DNA of 33,333 bases from Salaquimonas sp. (GTDB lineage Bacteria; Pseudomonadota; Alphaproteobacteria; Rhizobiales; Rhizobiaceae): contig JANQQM010000213.1 of NCBI GenBank assembly GCA_028289365.1, forward strand, positions 1 through 33,333. The letters are read 5' to 3'. Shown piece after piece: positions 8,524 to 17,545 of this stretch. Position numbers and translations under genes: made by a program. Below the pieces are notes generated by a model that worked only from the letters and a program-made list of their open reading frames with translations, ran no database searches and was not told the DNA's origin. Position 1 is the first letter of the stretch; each line of letters opens with the position of its first letter.

Positions 8524-10509
8524 TCATTCAAGCGCGTCCACCCAGTTGGTTGAATCGAGCAGCCTGGCTGAAAATTCAGCGCCGGGAAGTGACAAATGCG
8601 ACTGGTCGTACAAGTACTTGGTAAGGTTTTCGGATACCGCAAAGCAAAGCTGTTTCTCCGCATCGCAAATTGAATCTCGACGGTCGAGAACCGGAACACC
8701 TGCCTGCTGTGCAACCGAGCGAATTTTCTGATCGATTTCGCTAAATTGGCCGTGCTCTTGAATATAGTCCCAATATTGGCGGTTTATCATCTCGGCAGTT
8801 TCTGCAGCGACCGACGCAGTCCGGATTTCATCGGTCTTGCGAAGTATCGGAATGATCACCTCGTCGGCCAAGGTCCGGTGTTTCTTTCCTGGAAATTCCG
8901 GCATTTGCGTTACCAAAATCACCCTTTTTCCATCTTTCAACATTCGATCGACGACGCCAGAAAGCGCGTCGATATCGTTCTTGCTGTATTCCGTGATCAG
9001 CACAATCCGATCTGCCTGTTCGTACAGATTGGTGTCATACAAGTCGTGCTGACCGGCTATGCGGCGAATCTGTGTGCCAAATCTTGCAAGTTCAAATTTA
9101 TCGGCTGCCAATTCACTAAAGTAGAGGATGTTGAAGAAATCCTTTGAATGTGAATTGCCGACAATGAGCATGTTTTCGCGATTGTCTTCGGGGTCAAACT
9201 CGGCAATCCGGTCATAGGCGTTAGAAGTAGCGCGATATCGTTCATCGCCTGCCATTTCTCGCAATATTGACCAGGACTCATTCCTGATAGCGCGATTATC
9301 CCATTCATATCCAAGTTGGTTCAACTGATCGAAACGATGTCTGAAGCCGTCATTCTTGTTGATGGTTACGCCAGTGGCGACCAGAAAAACAGAAAACGCC
9401 GCGCTCAAAGTCAGCACCTGTCTTGGAGTCTTGAAGAATGATAATCGGCCGCTGCGCATCGGCTTTTCTACAAATAGCCACGTCAGAAAAGCCAACACAA
9501 AGGCGGCGACAATCAGCGCAATGAGGATCTGAACCTGCTCTTCTATGTGTTGTACCCGGTAAAATGCCAATAATGGTTGGTGCCAAAGATATGCGCTGTA
9601 GCTAATCAGTCCGATACCGACAATTGGCGGAAGCGCCAGCAATCTCCCGGCAAGAGTACCAGGTGCGGCGAACAGGATTATGAGAGCCGTTCCTCCAACC
9701 GGAAGCAATGCATATCGCGAGGGAAAGGGTGTATCTTCTGAAAAAAGAAACACTGCAAGGCCGATCATGGTAATTCCGGCAAGAGCAATAACGCCACCAA
9801 GATTCGCGCCAATTTTGTTCTGGATCCCCTGCTCAACTGCGTTCAATGAAGCACCATTACGCGATTTCAATGCGAATGCGCACATCGCACCAACCAGCAG
9901 TTCCCAGGCGCGCGTGGGTATCAGATAGAAATTTCCGCTGGGTCTTGCCCCTGACGCCCAATCGGAGATGACAAAACTCACAAGCAGGCATGCCATAAGT
10001 ACAGGCACCGTGATTGAAACGGATCGCCATTTGTAACGCCAAAGCAGGAATAGAATGATTGGAAAGGCGACATAGAATTGCTCCTCTACAGAGAGGCTCC
10101 AGGTATGCAGCAAGGGCATTTCTTCGGCTGCCGGGCCGAAATAACCCTGCAGGTTGTAGAATTCGATGTTGGAAATGAAAACACCAATCGCGGCAACGCT
10201 TTTGCCAAAGTCCGCGAACTGGGTCGGCAAGAGCCAAAACCAGGCAAACGGAATGCAAACCAAAACCACAAGATAAAGTGCGGGCAAGATTCGGCGGGCA
10301 CGCCGTGTATAGAAATTGAGGAGCGAGAACCTGCCTGCATCCAAATCGGCGAGAAGTAAGGAAGTGATCAGAAAGCCACTGATCACAAAGAATACATCGA
10401 CGCCCACATATCCGCCGGAAAAACCCGCGAATCCGGCATGGAACAGAATAACCGGGAGGACAGCTACCGCTCTCAGGCCATCAATTTCCGGTCGATAAAC
10501 TAATGCCAT
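8524..10509 (-). CDS. Acyltransferase 3 family membrane protein with C-terminal SGNH domain (OafA-like)
   Basis: 661 residues. The N-terminal half is an acyltransferase-3 domain: YRPEIDGLRAVAVLPVILFHAGF, then GGYVGVDVFFVISGFLI, followed by about ten membrane segments, which moves acyl groups across the membrane. The C-terminal half is a periplasmic SGNH hydrolase-like domain with LIVGNSHSKDFF near residue 450 and the final DQSHLSLPGAEFSARLL block carrying the Asp and His. Such proteins O-acetylate O-antigens, capsules or other glycans. An upstream extension of 32 codons is possible, but YRPEIDGLRA is the family N-terminus. No glycan genes are adjacent; a link to the polysaccharide cluster 8 kb away is only inference. 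Confidence 0.92.
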   Translation of the reverse strand: MALVYRPEIDGLRAVAVLPVILFHAGFAGFSGGYVGVDVFFVISGFLITSLLLADLDAGRFSLLNFYTRRARRILPALYLVVLVCIPFAWFWLLPTQFADFGKSVAAIGVFISNIEFYNLQGYFGPAAEEMPLLHTWSLSVEEQFYVAFPIILFLLWRYKWRSVSITVPVLMACLLVSFVISDWASGARPSGNFYLIPTRAWELLVGAMCAFALKSRNGASLNAVEQGIQNKIGANLGGVIALAGITMIGLAVFLFSEDTPFPSRYALLPVGGTALIILFAAPGTLAGRLLALPPIVGIGLISYSAYLWHQPLLAFYRVQHIEEQVQILIALIVAAFVLAFLTWLFVEKPMRSGRLSFFKTPRQVLTLSAAFSVFLVATGVTINKNDGFRHRFDQLNQLGYEWDNRAIRNESWSILREMAGDERYRATSNAYDRIAEFDPEDNRENMLIVGNSHSKDFFNILYFSELAADKFELARFGTQIRRIAGQHDLYDTNLYEQADRIVLITEYSKNDIDALSGVVDRMLKDGKRVILVTQMPEFPGKKHRTLADEVIIPILRKTDEIRTASVAAETAEMINRQYWDYIQEHGQFSEIDQKIRSVAQQAGVPVLDRRDSICDAEKQLCFAVSENLTKYLYDQSHLSLPGAEFSARLLDSTNWVDALE

Positions 10510-10628
10510 TCTACTAGCCAGACGCCTGAAAACGAGATCATTCAGTATAATTTGTCCTATCGATCGCAGACATAAATCATCAAAGAATTGGAATGGCAAC
10601 AACACATCAGGCTGGTGATGACCAATAT

Positions 10629-10661
10629 AAAAAACAGGCGAGAATTACTTCGCCGCTTGTT
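10629..10661 (-). terminator. Probable terminator downstream of the TetR gene
   Basis: On the minus strand, GGCGA pairs with TCGCC (10650-10654 with 10637-10641). An outer AACA/TGTT pair is offset by a three-base bulge, and six T follow. A second inverted repeat, CCAAATC / GATTTGG (10667-10673 and 10680-10686), lies between it and the tetR stop and has no T run. Confidence 0.55.
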
Positions 10662-10702
10662 CTCATCCAAATCTGGCAAGATTTGGCAGGCGCTGATAGA
10701 AG

Positions 10703-11281
10703 CTAAGATCCGGGCTCTAGCCAGGCGTTCAAATATGGGCCCAAACGATCCGCGATAGAATTGGAATTGTGAAGCGCACAGAATTTCGTCGCCATTGCCT
10801 GGATCATGAAGGCGTGCACGCCTTCTGCCTGCAATTCAGCTGAGATATCCCGACGGAAACCGGTCTGCTCGAGCCAAGCAGTCAAAATCTCGACCTGTCG
10901 CCCGAATGTCTCGGCAATCGGACCAATCTCCTCTACCCCGGCAGCGCCCGAATAACGCAGGATCAGATCAAACACATAGCGTTCGCAGGTCATGAATTCG
11001 CAGAGCGGCATCAGGGATTGAATCAGGTCCTCGACCGTTTTAGGTGGCGGAAGCTGTTCCAGATCATCCAGATATTCGTCAATCCGGCTGCCGATGATCA
11101 AGTCCATCAGCGCATCCTTGTCCCTGAAATGGGCAAAGAAGGTACCCTTGGCGGTCCCTGCCCTTAGGACGACTTCCTCTACCCGTAACGCCTCAAACCC
11201 GGACGTACCAATAATGTCTTCAGCCGCCGCCACCAAACGTGCGCGGGTTTCCAATGTTCTTTTCTGAATCGCTCTGGCCAT
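10703..11281 (-). CDS. TetR/AcrR family transcriptional regulator
   Basis: 192 residues. The N-terminal helix-turn-helix is typical: TRARLVAAAEDIIGTSGFEALRV, then EEVVLRAGTAKGTFFAHFRDKDALM (about residues 10-58). The rest is a helical ligand-binding domain with no recognisable specificity. The ATG at 11281 is preferred; an upstream extension would run into the operator DNA. It is divergent from the quinone reductase, and three copies of TTGACC-NN-GGTCAA lie between the two starts. It most probably represses both itself and the reductase until a quinone or other electrophile binds. Confidence 0.92.
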   Translation of the reverse strand: MARAIQKRTLETRARLVAAAEDIIGTSGFEALRVEEVVLRAGTAKGTFFAHFRDKDALMDLIIGSRIDEYLDDLEQLPPPKTVEDLIQSLMPLCEFMTCERYVFDLILRYSGAAGVEEIGPIAETFGRQVEILTAWLEQTGFRRDISAELQAEGVHAFMIQAMATKFCALHNSNSIADRLGPYLNAWLEPGS

Positions 11282-11302
11282 AACCACTATTTCGCATTTT
11301 TT

Positions 11303-11368
11303 TTGACCATGGTCAATTTTTTTATTGACCGCGGTCAATTTCTATCCTAAATAATTGACCGTGGTCAA
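11303..11368. promoter_or_regulatory. Three palindromic operators between tetR and the quinone reductase gene
   Basis: The 14-base site TTGACC-NN-GGTCAA occurs at 11303-11316 (centre AT), 11325-11338 (centre GC) and 11355-11368 (centre GT). The outer 12 bases are identical in all three. Start-to-start spacing is 22 and 30 bases, near two and three helical turns. The first site is 22 bases from the tetR ATG and the last 17 bases from the reductase ATG, so bound protein would cover both promoters. Confidence 0.85.
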
Positions 11369-11384
11369 TTTAAGGAGACGAACA

Positions 11385-11978
11385 ATGAACACCAGACGCA
11401 TTTACATCTTGAACGGACATCCCGCCGAAAGCTCACTCAACCGCACTTTGGCTGAAGCTTATGCCGAAGCTGCCAGGAAGGCCGGGCACGAAATCAGGCT
11501 GACCCATCTGCACGATCTCGATTTTGATCCGGATTTTGAATTTGGCGGCTACAAGAAGCTGAAACCGCTTGAAGAAGGGCTGGAAAAAGTCCTTGATGAC
11601 TTTGAATGGAGTGAACATGTCGTTCTGACCACCCCGATGTGGTGGGGCGGTTTGCCAGCCAAACTGAAAGGACTGTTTGATCGCGCATTGATCCCCGGCC
11701 GGACATTCAACACCCGTGAAACGGACTGGATGGGCATGCCAACCCCGATGCTGGGCGGCAGAACCGGCAGGGTATTCATGACATCGGATACACCTGGTTG
11801 GTTCATGCGCTGGATATATCGCAATGCCATGCTGCGCCAGCTCAGGGACCAGATCCTCGGCTTTATCGGGATCAAGCCTGCGCGCATCACGCATTTCTCC
11901 GGCGCGAGCGACCCCAAGCCGGGCAATGTCGAGAAGTGGATCGCGCAAGTTCAGAAATTTGGTGCGATTGCGGCCTGA
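11385..11978 (+). CDS. Flavodoxin-fold NAD(P)H:quinone oxidoreductase (MdaB/KefF/NQO-like)
   Basis: 197 residues, Flavodoxin_2 family. The start RRIYILNGHPAESSLNRTLAEAY is the FMN/FAD phosphate-binding loop of this family, and the middle block TTPMWWGGLPAKLKGLFDRALIPGRTF is its most conserved segment. Such enzymes reduce quinones by two electrons and protect against redox cycling. The ATG at 11385 has AAGGAG (11372-11377) upstream. The gene is divergent from TetR and stands alone: a weak stem follows it and the next gene is on the other strand. Induction by quinone-like compounds through the TetR protein is a reasonable inference. Confidence 0.92.
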   Translation: MNTRRIYILNGHPAESSLNRTLAEAYAEAARKAGHEIRLTHLHDLDFDPDFEFGGYKKLKPLEEGLEKVLDDFEWSEHVVLTTPMWWGGLPAKLKGLFDRALIPGRTFNTRETDWMGMPTPMLGGRTGRVFMTSDTPGWFMRWIYRNAMLRQLRDQILGFIGIKPARITHFSGASDPKPGNVEKWIAQVQKFGAIAA

Positions 11979-11995
11979 TACCAATCTTCAAGGAC

Positions 11996-12023
11996 CGGGA
12001 ACACCAGCATTGAAGTGTTCCCG
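11996..12023 (+). terminator. Stem-loop after the quinone reductase, possible terminator
   Basis: CGGGAACAC (11996-12004) pairs perfectly with GTGTTCCCG (12015-12023) around a ten-base loop. Only a short CCTTTG follows rather than a clear T run, so termination is uncertain. Confidence 0.45.
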
Positions 12024-12091
12024 CCTTTGCAATCGAACATTCAATGAATAAAGGTCGCCATCATTTGGATAGGCCAAGCATTACCGGACAA

Positions 12092-13270
12092 CTAATTATC
12101 CTGGTCAGAGCTCTCCATCCGTTGTTCGGCGGTCTTGTTGATCGCCTGCTTGAGCTCAGGATAGTCGTGCATGAGACGACGGAAATCGAGAACCGAAAGG
12201 ACCAGCAGATCGGTTTGCCTGACCGCGTAGACGCTGGCGGTACGCAAAGTCTGGTGTTTGATCAGCGCGATTTCACCGAAGAAATCCCCCTCCCCCAATC
12301 GGACCGGCCCGTCTTCGAGCTCGACCTCCACCTCGCCGGAAGCAACGAAGTACATTTCATCGGCCGGGTCGCCTTTCGAGACGATAATCGAACCGGGTGC
12401 AAATTTTCTGGCGTTCAGCCGACCTACCAGGCTTGCGATGACCGGCGCCTTCAGATCGGCAAATAGCGGTACCCGGGCGACCATCGCAAAGGATACAACA
12501 AAGTCTCTGCGCTTGATCTCCTGGGCAAATCCGGTGGCGATGATCCCGACCGGCAGCGCGGTGAACATCAGCCCGAGCACCATTACGATGCCACCAATGA
12601 ATTTGCCTATCGGGGTCAAGGGAATCACATCGCCATAACCGACCGTGGACAGCGTTACGACAGCCCACCACATGGCTGCCGGTATATCTCCAAATTCCTC
12701 GCGCTGCACGCGTCCTTCCGCGTAAAACATGCTGACGGAAGCCAGGAGAAGAAGACCGGCGAAAATGATTGAAGCGCCGAGCAAGGATCGCCATTCGGCC
12801 GCCAGGACCCTTCCGATTGTGACGATTGCCGGCGCGTATCGGGCAAGGCGATAAAACCGAAAAATGCGAAGCACCCGGATCGCCGTAAGGTCGACGCCAA
12901 CCAGCAGCTCCAGGAAGAATGGAAGAATGGCAATGAAATCCACGATCATCAGCGGTGTGAACGCGGTGCGCAGGCGCGCCATGGATGGCCGCATCCCTTC
13001 CATGAGCGGATGTTCGGGGGCGACCCAAAGGCGAGCCAGATATTCGACAATGAACACCGCAACACAGATGCGGTCGATCATGCGATAGGTATCGCCGTAT
13101 TCTTCATGCCATTCAGGTACGGTGCTGATAACGGACACCGTGACACTGACCAGGATCAGGATGACGATGAACACATCGAACAGTTGCGAAGCGAGGCCGC
13201 GACGACCGCGCTCGAGCAAATCATAGGCGCGCTCGCGTAAACTCAACTCAGCGTCCAAGGTAGAATTCAT
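12092..13270 (-). CDS. Voltage-sensor-type K+ channel with C-terminal cyclic-nucleotide-binding domain
   Basis: 392 residues, the architecture of the Mesorhizobium MloK1 family. Six membrane segments are visible. S4 (about 129-147) carries Arg at 132, 135, 138, 141 and 144. The pore holds the K+ selectivity filter TVGYGD (209-214). A cyclic-nucleotide-binding domain follows (about 268-380): the phosphate-binding cassette is FFGEIALI (330-337) with Glu333 and RTAS with Arg343, which fits cAMP or cGMP. The ATG has GGGGTG seven bases upstream. It lies 39 bases downstream of the class IV aminotransferase, so they are probably co-transcribed, although no functional link is obvious. Confidence 0.93.
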   Translation of the reverse strand: MNSTLDAELSLRERAYDLLERGRRGLASQLFDVFIVILILVSVTVSVISTVPEWHEEYGDTYRMIDRICVAVFIVEYLARLWVAPEHPLMEGMRPSMARLRTAFTPLMIVDFIAILPFFLELLVGVDLTAIRVLRIFRFYRLARYAPAIVTIGRVLAAEWRSLLGASIIFAGLLLLASVSMFYAEGRVQREEFGDIPAAMWWAVVTLSTVGYGDVIPLTPIGKFIGGIVMVLGLMFTALPVGIIATGFAQEIKRRDFVVSFAMVARVPLFADLKAPVIASLVGRLNARKFAPGSIIVSKGDPADEMYFVASGEVEVELEDGPVRLGEGDFFGEIALIKHQTLRTASVYAVRQTDLLVLSVLDFRRLMHDYPELKQAINKTAEQRMESSDQDN

Positions 13271-13309
13271 ACAGTATCACCCCATCGACCGGCGCATACG
13301 GGCGTGAGT

Positions 13310-14179
13310 TCAGGGTTTCCCAGCATCCGAATGAGCCCACTCGAAATAAAGTTCACGTGCTTTCGTGGCAATCGGTCCAATCCCGGGTTCATGATCATCA
13401 AACTTGGTGATCGGAACGACCTTGGAGTAATTGCCGGTTGAGAAAATCTCGTCAGCCACCCGGAAATCATCGAGGGTCAGCGTCCCTTCATAGACGGTAA
13501 CCCCGGCTTCACGAAGCAGTTTGATCACCCGCTGCCGGGTAACGCCATTCAAGAATGTCCCATTGGGAACCGGGGTAAAGACATCGCCGTTCTTCACCAT
13601 GAAGATATTGGTTGTTGCGGTTTCGGCGACGTTGCCCAGTGAATCGCAGACAATGGCGTTCTGAAACCCCTTCTCCTGCGCCTCTCGCAACATTCTCGCA
13701 TTATTGGGATAGAGGCAGGACGCCTTTGCATTTGTCAGGTTCGAGGCAAGCGTTGGCCTTTGATAACTGGTGGTGGTTACGGTGAAACCGCCGCCGCTGC
13801 CCATGGCCGCTTCCTCGATGCACATTGCGAATGCCGTAGAATCCGGATGGGGATCGACGGTAAAGGAACCACCCTCCCGCGACCAATACATCGGCCGGAT
13901 ATAGACAGCAGTATCGGTATCAAACTTTGCATAACCCTCCCGGCCAAGTTCGACAATCGCGCCGGTTTCCATGGTGGGTTTCAAACCCATGACATGGGCT
14001 GAATAATTGGCTCGCGCACAATGCATATCGAGATCGGGGGTCACGCCGTCAAAGCCGCGGGCACCGTCAAAGACCATGGTCCCCAGCCAGGTCGCATGAT
14101 CGGACGACCCCATGATCATGACATTGCCTTCGTGCCAGCTTCCTTCGTACCAGGTCCAGATTGTGCGATTGGGGTCCAT
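13310..14179 (-). CDS. Class IV PLP aminotransferase, branched-chain amino acid aminotransferase-like
   Basis: 289 residues. The PLP lysine is Lys152 in NAKASCLYPN, and VAETATTNIF supplies the conserved Glu186 that contacts the cofactor ring. The N-terminal part has ATWLGTMVFDGARGF, the usual class IV substrate loop. Family members transfer amino groups between Leu/Ile/Val and 2-oxoglutarate; some act on D-amino acids or 4-amino-4-deoxychorismate. The length and the GTMVFDG start favour the branched-chain or related group, but specificity cannot be read from sequence. It is divergent from the agmatinase gene (180-base gap) and upstream of the channel. Confidence 0.85.
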   Translation of the reverse strand: MDPNRTIWTWYEGSWHEGNVMIMGSSDHATWLGTMVFDGARGFDGVTPDLDMHCARANYSAHVMGLKPTMETGAIVELGREGYAKFDTDTAVYIRPMYWSREGGSFTVDPHPDSTAFAMCIEEAAMGSGGGFTVTTTSYQRPTLASNLTNAKASCLYPNNARMLREAQEKGFQNAIVCDSLGNVAETATTNIFMVKNGDVFTPVPNGTFLNGVTRQRVIKLLREAGVTVYEGTLTLDDFRVADEIFSTGNYSKVVPITKFDDHEPGIGPIATKARELYFEWAHSDAGKP

Positions 14180-14359
14180 GGATATCTCGATATCTCTTTT
14201 TGATTTTCTCTTGGTTCGGATGAATATGTGCTGACTTGATCACAAGCCGAAACCGCTTTCAAGGGAACGAGCAACGCGCCAAATTTTACAGGCGCGCGTT
14301 TGGGATGCATAAAAGACAACGTTGAGAAACAACCATGTCTACCAAGCAGGACAAACGTC

Positions 14360-15310
14360 ATGGCAAGCAAATCGATCGACCACGCAATATTGCCGGGCAG
14401 CATGCGCGGTGCTGCCAGTGACCCAACCTATGCAGGTGTGCTTTCGTTCATGCGGCGCAAATACACCAAAATTGTCGATGGTGCGGACGTGGTCGTGTGG
14501 GGAATTCCGCTCGATTCAGCCGTGACCAACAGGCCGGGGGCGCGTTTCGGACCGCAGGCGATTCGCCGTGCTTCAGCAATCTTTGACAATGATCCACAAT
14601 ACCCGTTCTCGCGCGACCTGTTCGAGACAATGTCTGTTGTCGACTATGGAGACTGCCTGTTCGATCAGGGCCGCCCATGGGAAATTGCAGAACGGATCGA
14701 GGCGGAAGCCAAACAGTTGATCGATACCGGCGCCTATCTGCTGTCCCTGGGTGGAGATCATTTTGTGACCTGGCCACTGCTAAAGGCCCACGCTGAAAAA
14801 CACGGACCGCTGGCGCTTGTTCAGTTCGATGCGCATCAGGACACCTGGGAAGACGACGGTGAACGGGTGGATCATGGATCGTTTGTGACCCGCGCCATCA
14901 AGGAGGGAATCATTGACCCGGACCGGTCAATCCAGATTGGTATTCGGACAATTGCGCCGGAAGATTTCGGGATCGAAATACTCTATGGCGACGACCTGGA
15001 CGAAATGCCCAGCAGCGAAATAGCCTCGGCAATCTCCGAACGTACAGGAACCTCTCCGGCCTATATGACCTTCGACATTGACTGCCTTGATCCGGCCTTT
15101 GCTCCGGGGACAGGCACACCTGTGGCAGGCGGACCATCGTCGGCGAAGATGCTGTCTGTGCTGAACAAGCTCGGCACGATCGACGTCAAAGGCTCCGATG
15201 TGGTTGAGGTAGCACCCTCCTATGATCATGCCGACATAACAGCGATTGCAGGTTCAACCATTGCCATGTATATGCTCGGCCTTCGATCCGAGCGGCTATT
15301 GGGGATTTGA
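14360..15310 (+). CDS. speB: Agmatinase-family ureohydrolase
   Basis: 316 residues, with all metal-binding motifs of the arginase/agmatinase fold: GGDHFVTWPLL, FDAHQDTWED, and FDIDCLDPAFAPGTGTPVAGG, which together hold the binuclear Mn centre. The second motif is followed by DHGSFVTRAIKEG, typical of agmatinase-like enzymes. Agmatinase yields putrescine and urea; close relatives use guanidinobutyrate or other guanidino acids, and these cannot be told apart here. The frame is open 20 codons further upstream, but the ATG at 14360 fits the family. It is followed by argC after 94 bases, giving an arginine-metabolism pair. Confidence 0.9.
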   Translation: MASKSIDHAILPGSMRGAASDPTYAGVLSFMRRKYTKIVDGADVVVWGIPLDSAVTNRPGARFGPQAIRRASAIFDNDPQYPFSRDLFETMSVVDYGDCLFDQGRPWEIAERIEAEAKQLIDTGAYLLSLGGDHFVTWPLLKAHAEKHGPLALVQFDAHQDTWEDDGERVDHGSFVTRAIKEGIIDPDRSIQIGIRTIAPEDFGIEILYGDDLDEMPSSEIASAISERTGTSPAYMTFDIDCLDPAFAPGTGTPVAGGPSSAKMLSVLNKLGTIDVKGSDVVEVAPSYDHADITAIAGSTIAMYMLGLRSERLLGI

Positions 15311-15404
15311 CGACCTGACAAACTGATTCAACGACTTAAAGTGTTGATTCAGATTCAAATTAAGCTGCCAAGATACTGATTTATAGGCATTATTGAGGAA
15401 CACT

Positions 15405-16349
15405 ATGGCAAAGAAGGCCAAGGTTTTCATTGACGGAGAGCACGGAACCACGGGTTTGAAGATTCGCGAGCGGCTGGCGGAAAGAACCGATATCGAGGTA
15501 TTGTCGATACCGCATGAAGAGCGCCGCAATGATGAATTCCGTGCCAAATTGCTCAATGAGGCCGACATTGCGGTGCTTTGTTTGCCCGATGATGCTAGCA
15601 GGCAGGCTGTGGCGATGCTGGAAGAATCCGGCAATGATACGACGCGCGTCATCGATACATCCACCGCGCACCGTACCGCGCCCAACTGGGTCTTCGGCTT
15701 TGCCGAACTAACCGCGGGACAGGAGGCAGCAATCGCCTCTGCGCGGTTCGTATCCAATCCAGGGTGTTATTCCACCGGCGCGATTGCTCTATTGCGGCCG
15801 CTCATCGATGCGGGCGTCATGGCGCCCGGCCATCCGATTTCGATCAATGCGGTCTCCGGATATTCGGGGGGCGGCAAGACGCTGATCGCACAGATGGAGG
15901 ATGCCTCCCATGCCGAGCATATTGGCGCAAACCATTTTCTTTACGCGCTCAGCATGGCGCATAAACATCTGCCGGAAATCGTCTCGCGCGCCGGGTTAAA
16001 GCGCGCGCCGATCTTCACACCGAATGTCGGCCGGTTCGCCCAGGGTATGCTGGTCAATATTCCCCTGCATCTTGATCTACTGATTACTTCACCGAAGGTC
16101 GACTATGTGCGGGAGATCCTAGCAAAGCATTATCAGGGTGCGAAGTTCGTCAAGGTTGCTAGTCAAGAAGAATGCAAGAGTCTGGTACGTGTTGATGCCG
16201 AGGAGATGGTCGGCAATGATGAGATGAAGCTCTATGTCTTCGGCGATGATGCCAATACGCAGGTCAACCTGGTTGCCTCGCTGGACAATCTCGGCAAGGG
16301 CGCTTCAGGCGCGGCCATCCAAAATCTCGACATCATGATCGCCGGTTAG
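15405..16349 (+). CDS. argC: N-acetyl-gamma-glutamyl-phosphate reductase, type 2 ArgC
   Basis: Third step of arginine synthesis: NADPH-dependent reduction of N-acetylglutamyl phosphate to the semialdehyde. At 314 residues it belongs to the shorter type 2 group common in alphaproteobacteria. The N-terminus has the nucleotide-binding segment KVFIDGEHGTTGLKIRERL, and the catalytic cysteine is Cys121 in SNPGCYSTGA. VSGYSGGGK and the C-terminal DNLGKGASGAAIQN block also match. GAGGA lies shortly before the ATG. The gene ends six bases before the convergent ctaA stop, with no room for a terminator between them. Confidence 0.95.
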   Translation: MAKKAKVFIDGEHGTTGLKIRERLAERTDIEVLSIPHEERRNDEFRAKLLNEADIAVLCLPDDASRQAVAMLEESGNDTTRVIDTSTAHRTAPNWVFGFAELTAGQEAAIASARFVSNPGCYSTGAIALLRPLIDAGVMAPGHPISINAVSGYSGGGKTLIAQMEDASHAEHIGANHFLYALSMAHKHLPEIVSRAGLKRAPIFTPNVGRFAQGMLVNIPLHLDLLITSPKVDYVREILAKHYQGAKFVKVASQEECKSLVRVDAEEMVGNDEMKLYVFGDDANTQVNLVASLDNLGKGASGAAIQNLDIMIAG

Positions 16350-16355
16350 CCAGGA

Positions 16356-17450
16356 TCAGCTGCGTATCTCGATGGCATTCTGTGGGGCATAGCCGCCATA
16401 AATCGCCCGCCAATGCGCGACGGCGAAGGCGAGCACGATTACCGCTCCACCCTGGTGCATCAGCGCCCAGGACATTGGTACCTGGAGCACAAGCGTCACA
16501 ATGCCAATCGCAGCCTGTATCGTGACCAAAGCCAGCATGATCGCGGCTCTGACCTTATGCGTACCTGCTGTCGCCACTCGCATAGTCGCAATCAGCTGGA
16601 TCAAGGCGAGCAGCAATAGGATATATCCGCCAATTCGATGGACAAACTGGACCGTTTTCGGGTTCTCGAAGAAATTCAGCCAGGCCGGGCTGAGTTGAAA
16701 CAAGCCAGTCGGAATTATTGCGAAATCCATGGTCGGCCAATCGTTGAATGCCAATCCTGCATCCAGTCCGGCAACCAGGCCACCCAGAAAAATCTGTATC
16801 AGCACCGCAATGACGATAATCGGCGCCAGCATGCGCAATGCGAACCGTGCCGGCGGGACCGAGTACCGTGCAAGGCCCCTGGCTATCCAAAGCGCATAGG
16901 CAAATATCAGGCAGGCCAGGGTCAAGTGGATCGCCAGCCTGTATTGACTGACATCGGTACGCTCAACCAGGCCTGATGTAACCATCCACCAGCCGATGAA
17001 TCCCTGGAAACCACCCAGAACGAACAGGGCAAGCAATCTCGGTTTAAGTCTTGCTTCCAGCCGCCCGGTGACCCAAAACCATACCAATGGCAGGGCAAAT
17101 GCCAGTCCGATGAAACGGCCCAGAAAGCGATGGGCCCATTCCCACCAGTAGATCACCTTGAATTCTGAAAGGCTCATCCCCTTGTTGATCTGCTGATATT
17201 CGGGGATTTGACGGTATTTCTCGAACTCCTCGGCCCAATGCTCTGCCGATAATGGCGGTATTGCACCAAGCAGCGGCTTCCATTCTGTGATGGAAAGGCC
17301 GGAATCGGTCAGCCTGGTGGCGCCGCCGACCAGCACCATTGCGAAGATCAATGCGCAAATTACGTAAAGCCACGCCCTGACGAGCAGGCGGTTGCGTTCT
17401 TCGCGAACCACCAGCTGATGTGCGCCCATGGTCGGTTGGGCCAAGGCCAT
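16356..17450 (-). CDS. ctaA: Heme A synthase (COX15/CtaA family)
   Basis: Oxidises the methyl group of heme O to a formyl group, giving heme A for cytochrome c oxidase. 364 residues with about eight membrane segments in two homologous halves, the longer alphaproteobacterial/mitochondrial type. The conserved histidines appear as [27 protein letters not shown] and LMHQGGAVI, and the loop [18 protein letters not shown] is diagnostic. The ATG has GGGAGA eight bases upstream. In rhizobia ctaA sits beside argC, as here. Confidence 0.96.
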   Translation of the reverse strand: MALAQPTMGAHQLVVREERNRLLVRAWLYVICALIFAMVLVGGATRLTDSGLSITEWKPLLGAIPPLSAEHWAEEFEKYRQIPEYQQINKGMSLSEFKVIYWWEWAHRFLGRFIGLAFALPLVWFWVTGRLEARLKPRLLALFVLGGFQGFIGWWMVTSGLVERTDVSQYRLAIHLTLACLIFAYALWIARGLARYSVPPARFALRMLAPIIVIAVLIQIFLGGLVAGLDAGLAFNDWPTMDFAIIPTGLFQLSPAWLNFFENPKTVQFVHRIGGYILLLLALIQLIATMRVATAGTHKVRAAIMLALVTIQAAIGIVTLVLQVPMSWALMHQGGAVIVLAFAVAHWRAIYGGYAPQNAIEIRS

Positions 17451-17545
17451 GTTTCAGTCTCCCGCATTGGTATGGATGACTTGTATCAGGATCACGGCGG
17501 ATACAAGGCCCTTGATTGCGTGACACAGAGCCGCATCAGATTTTC

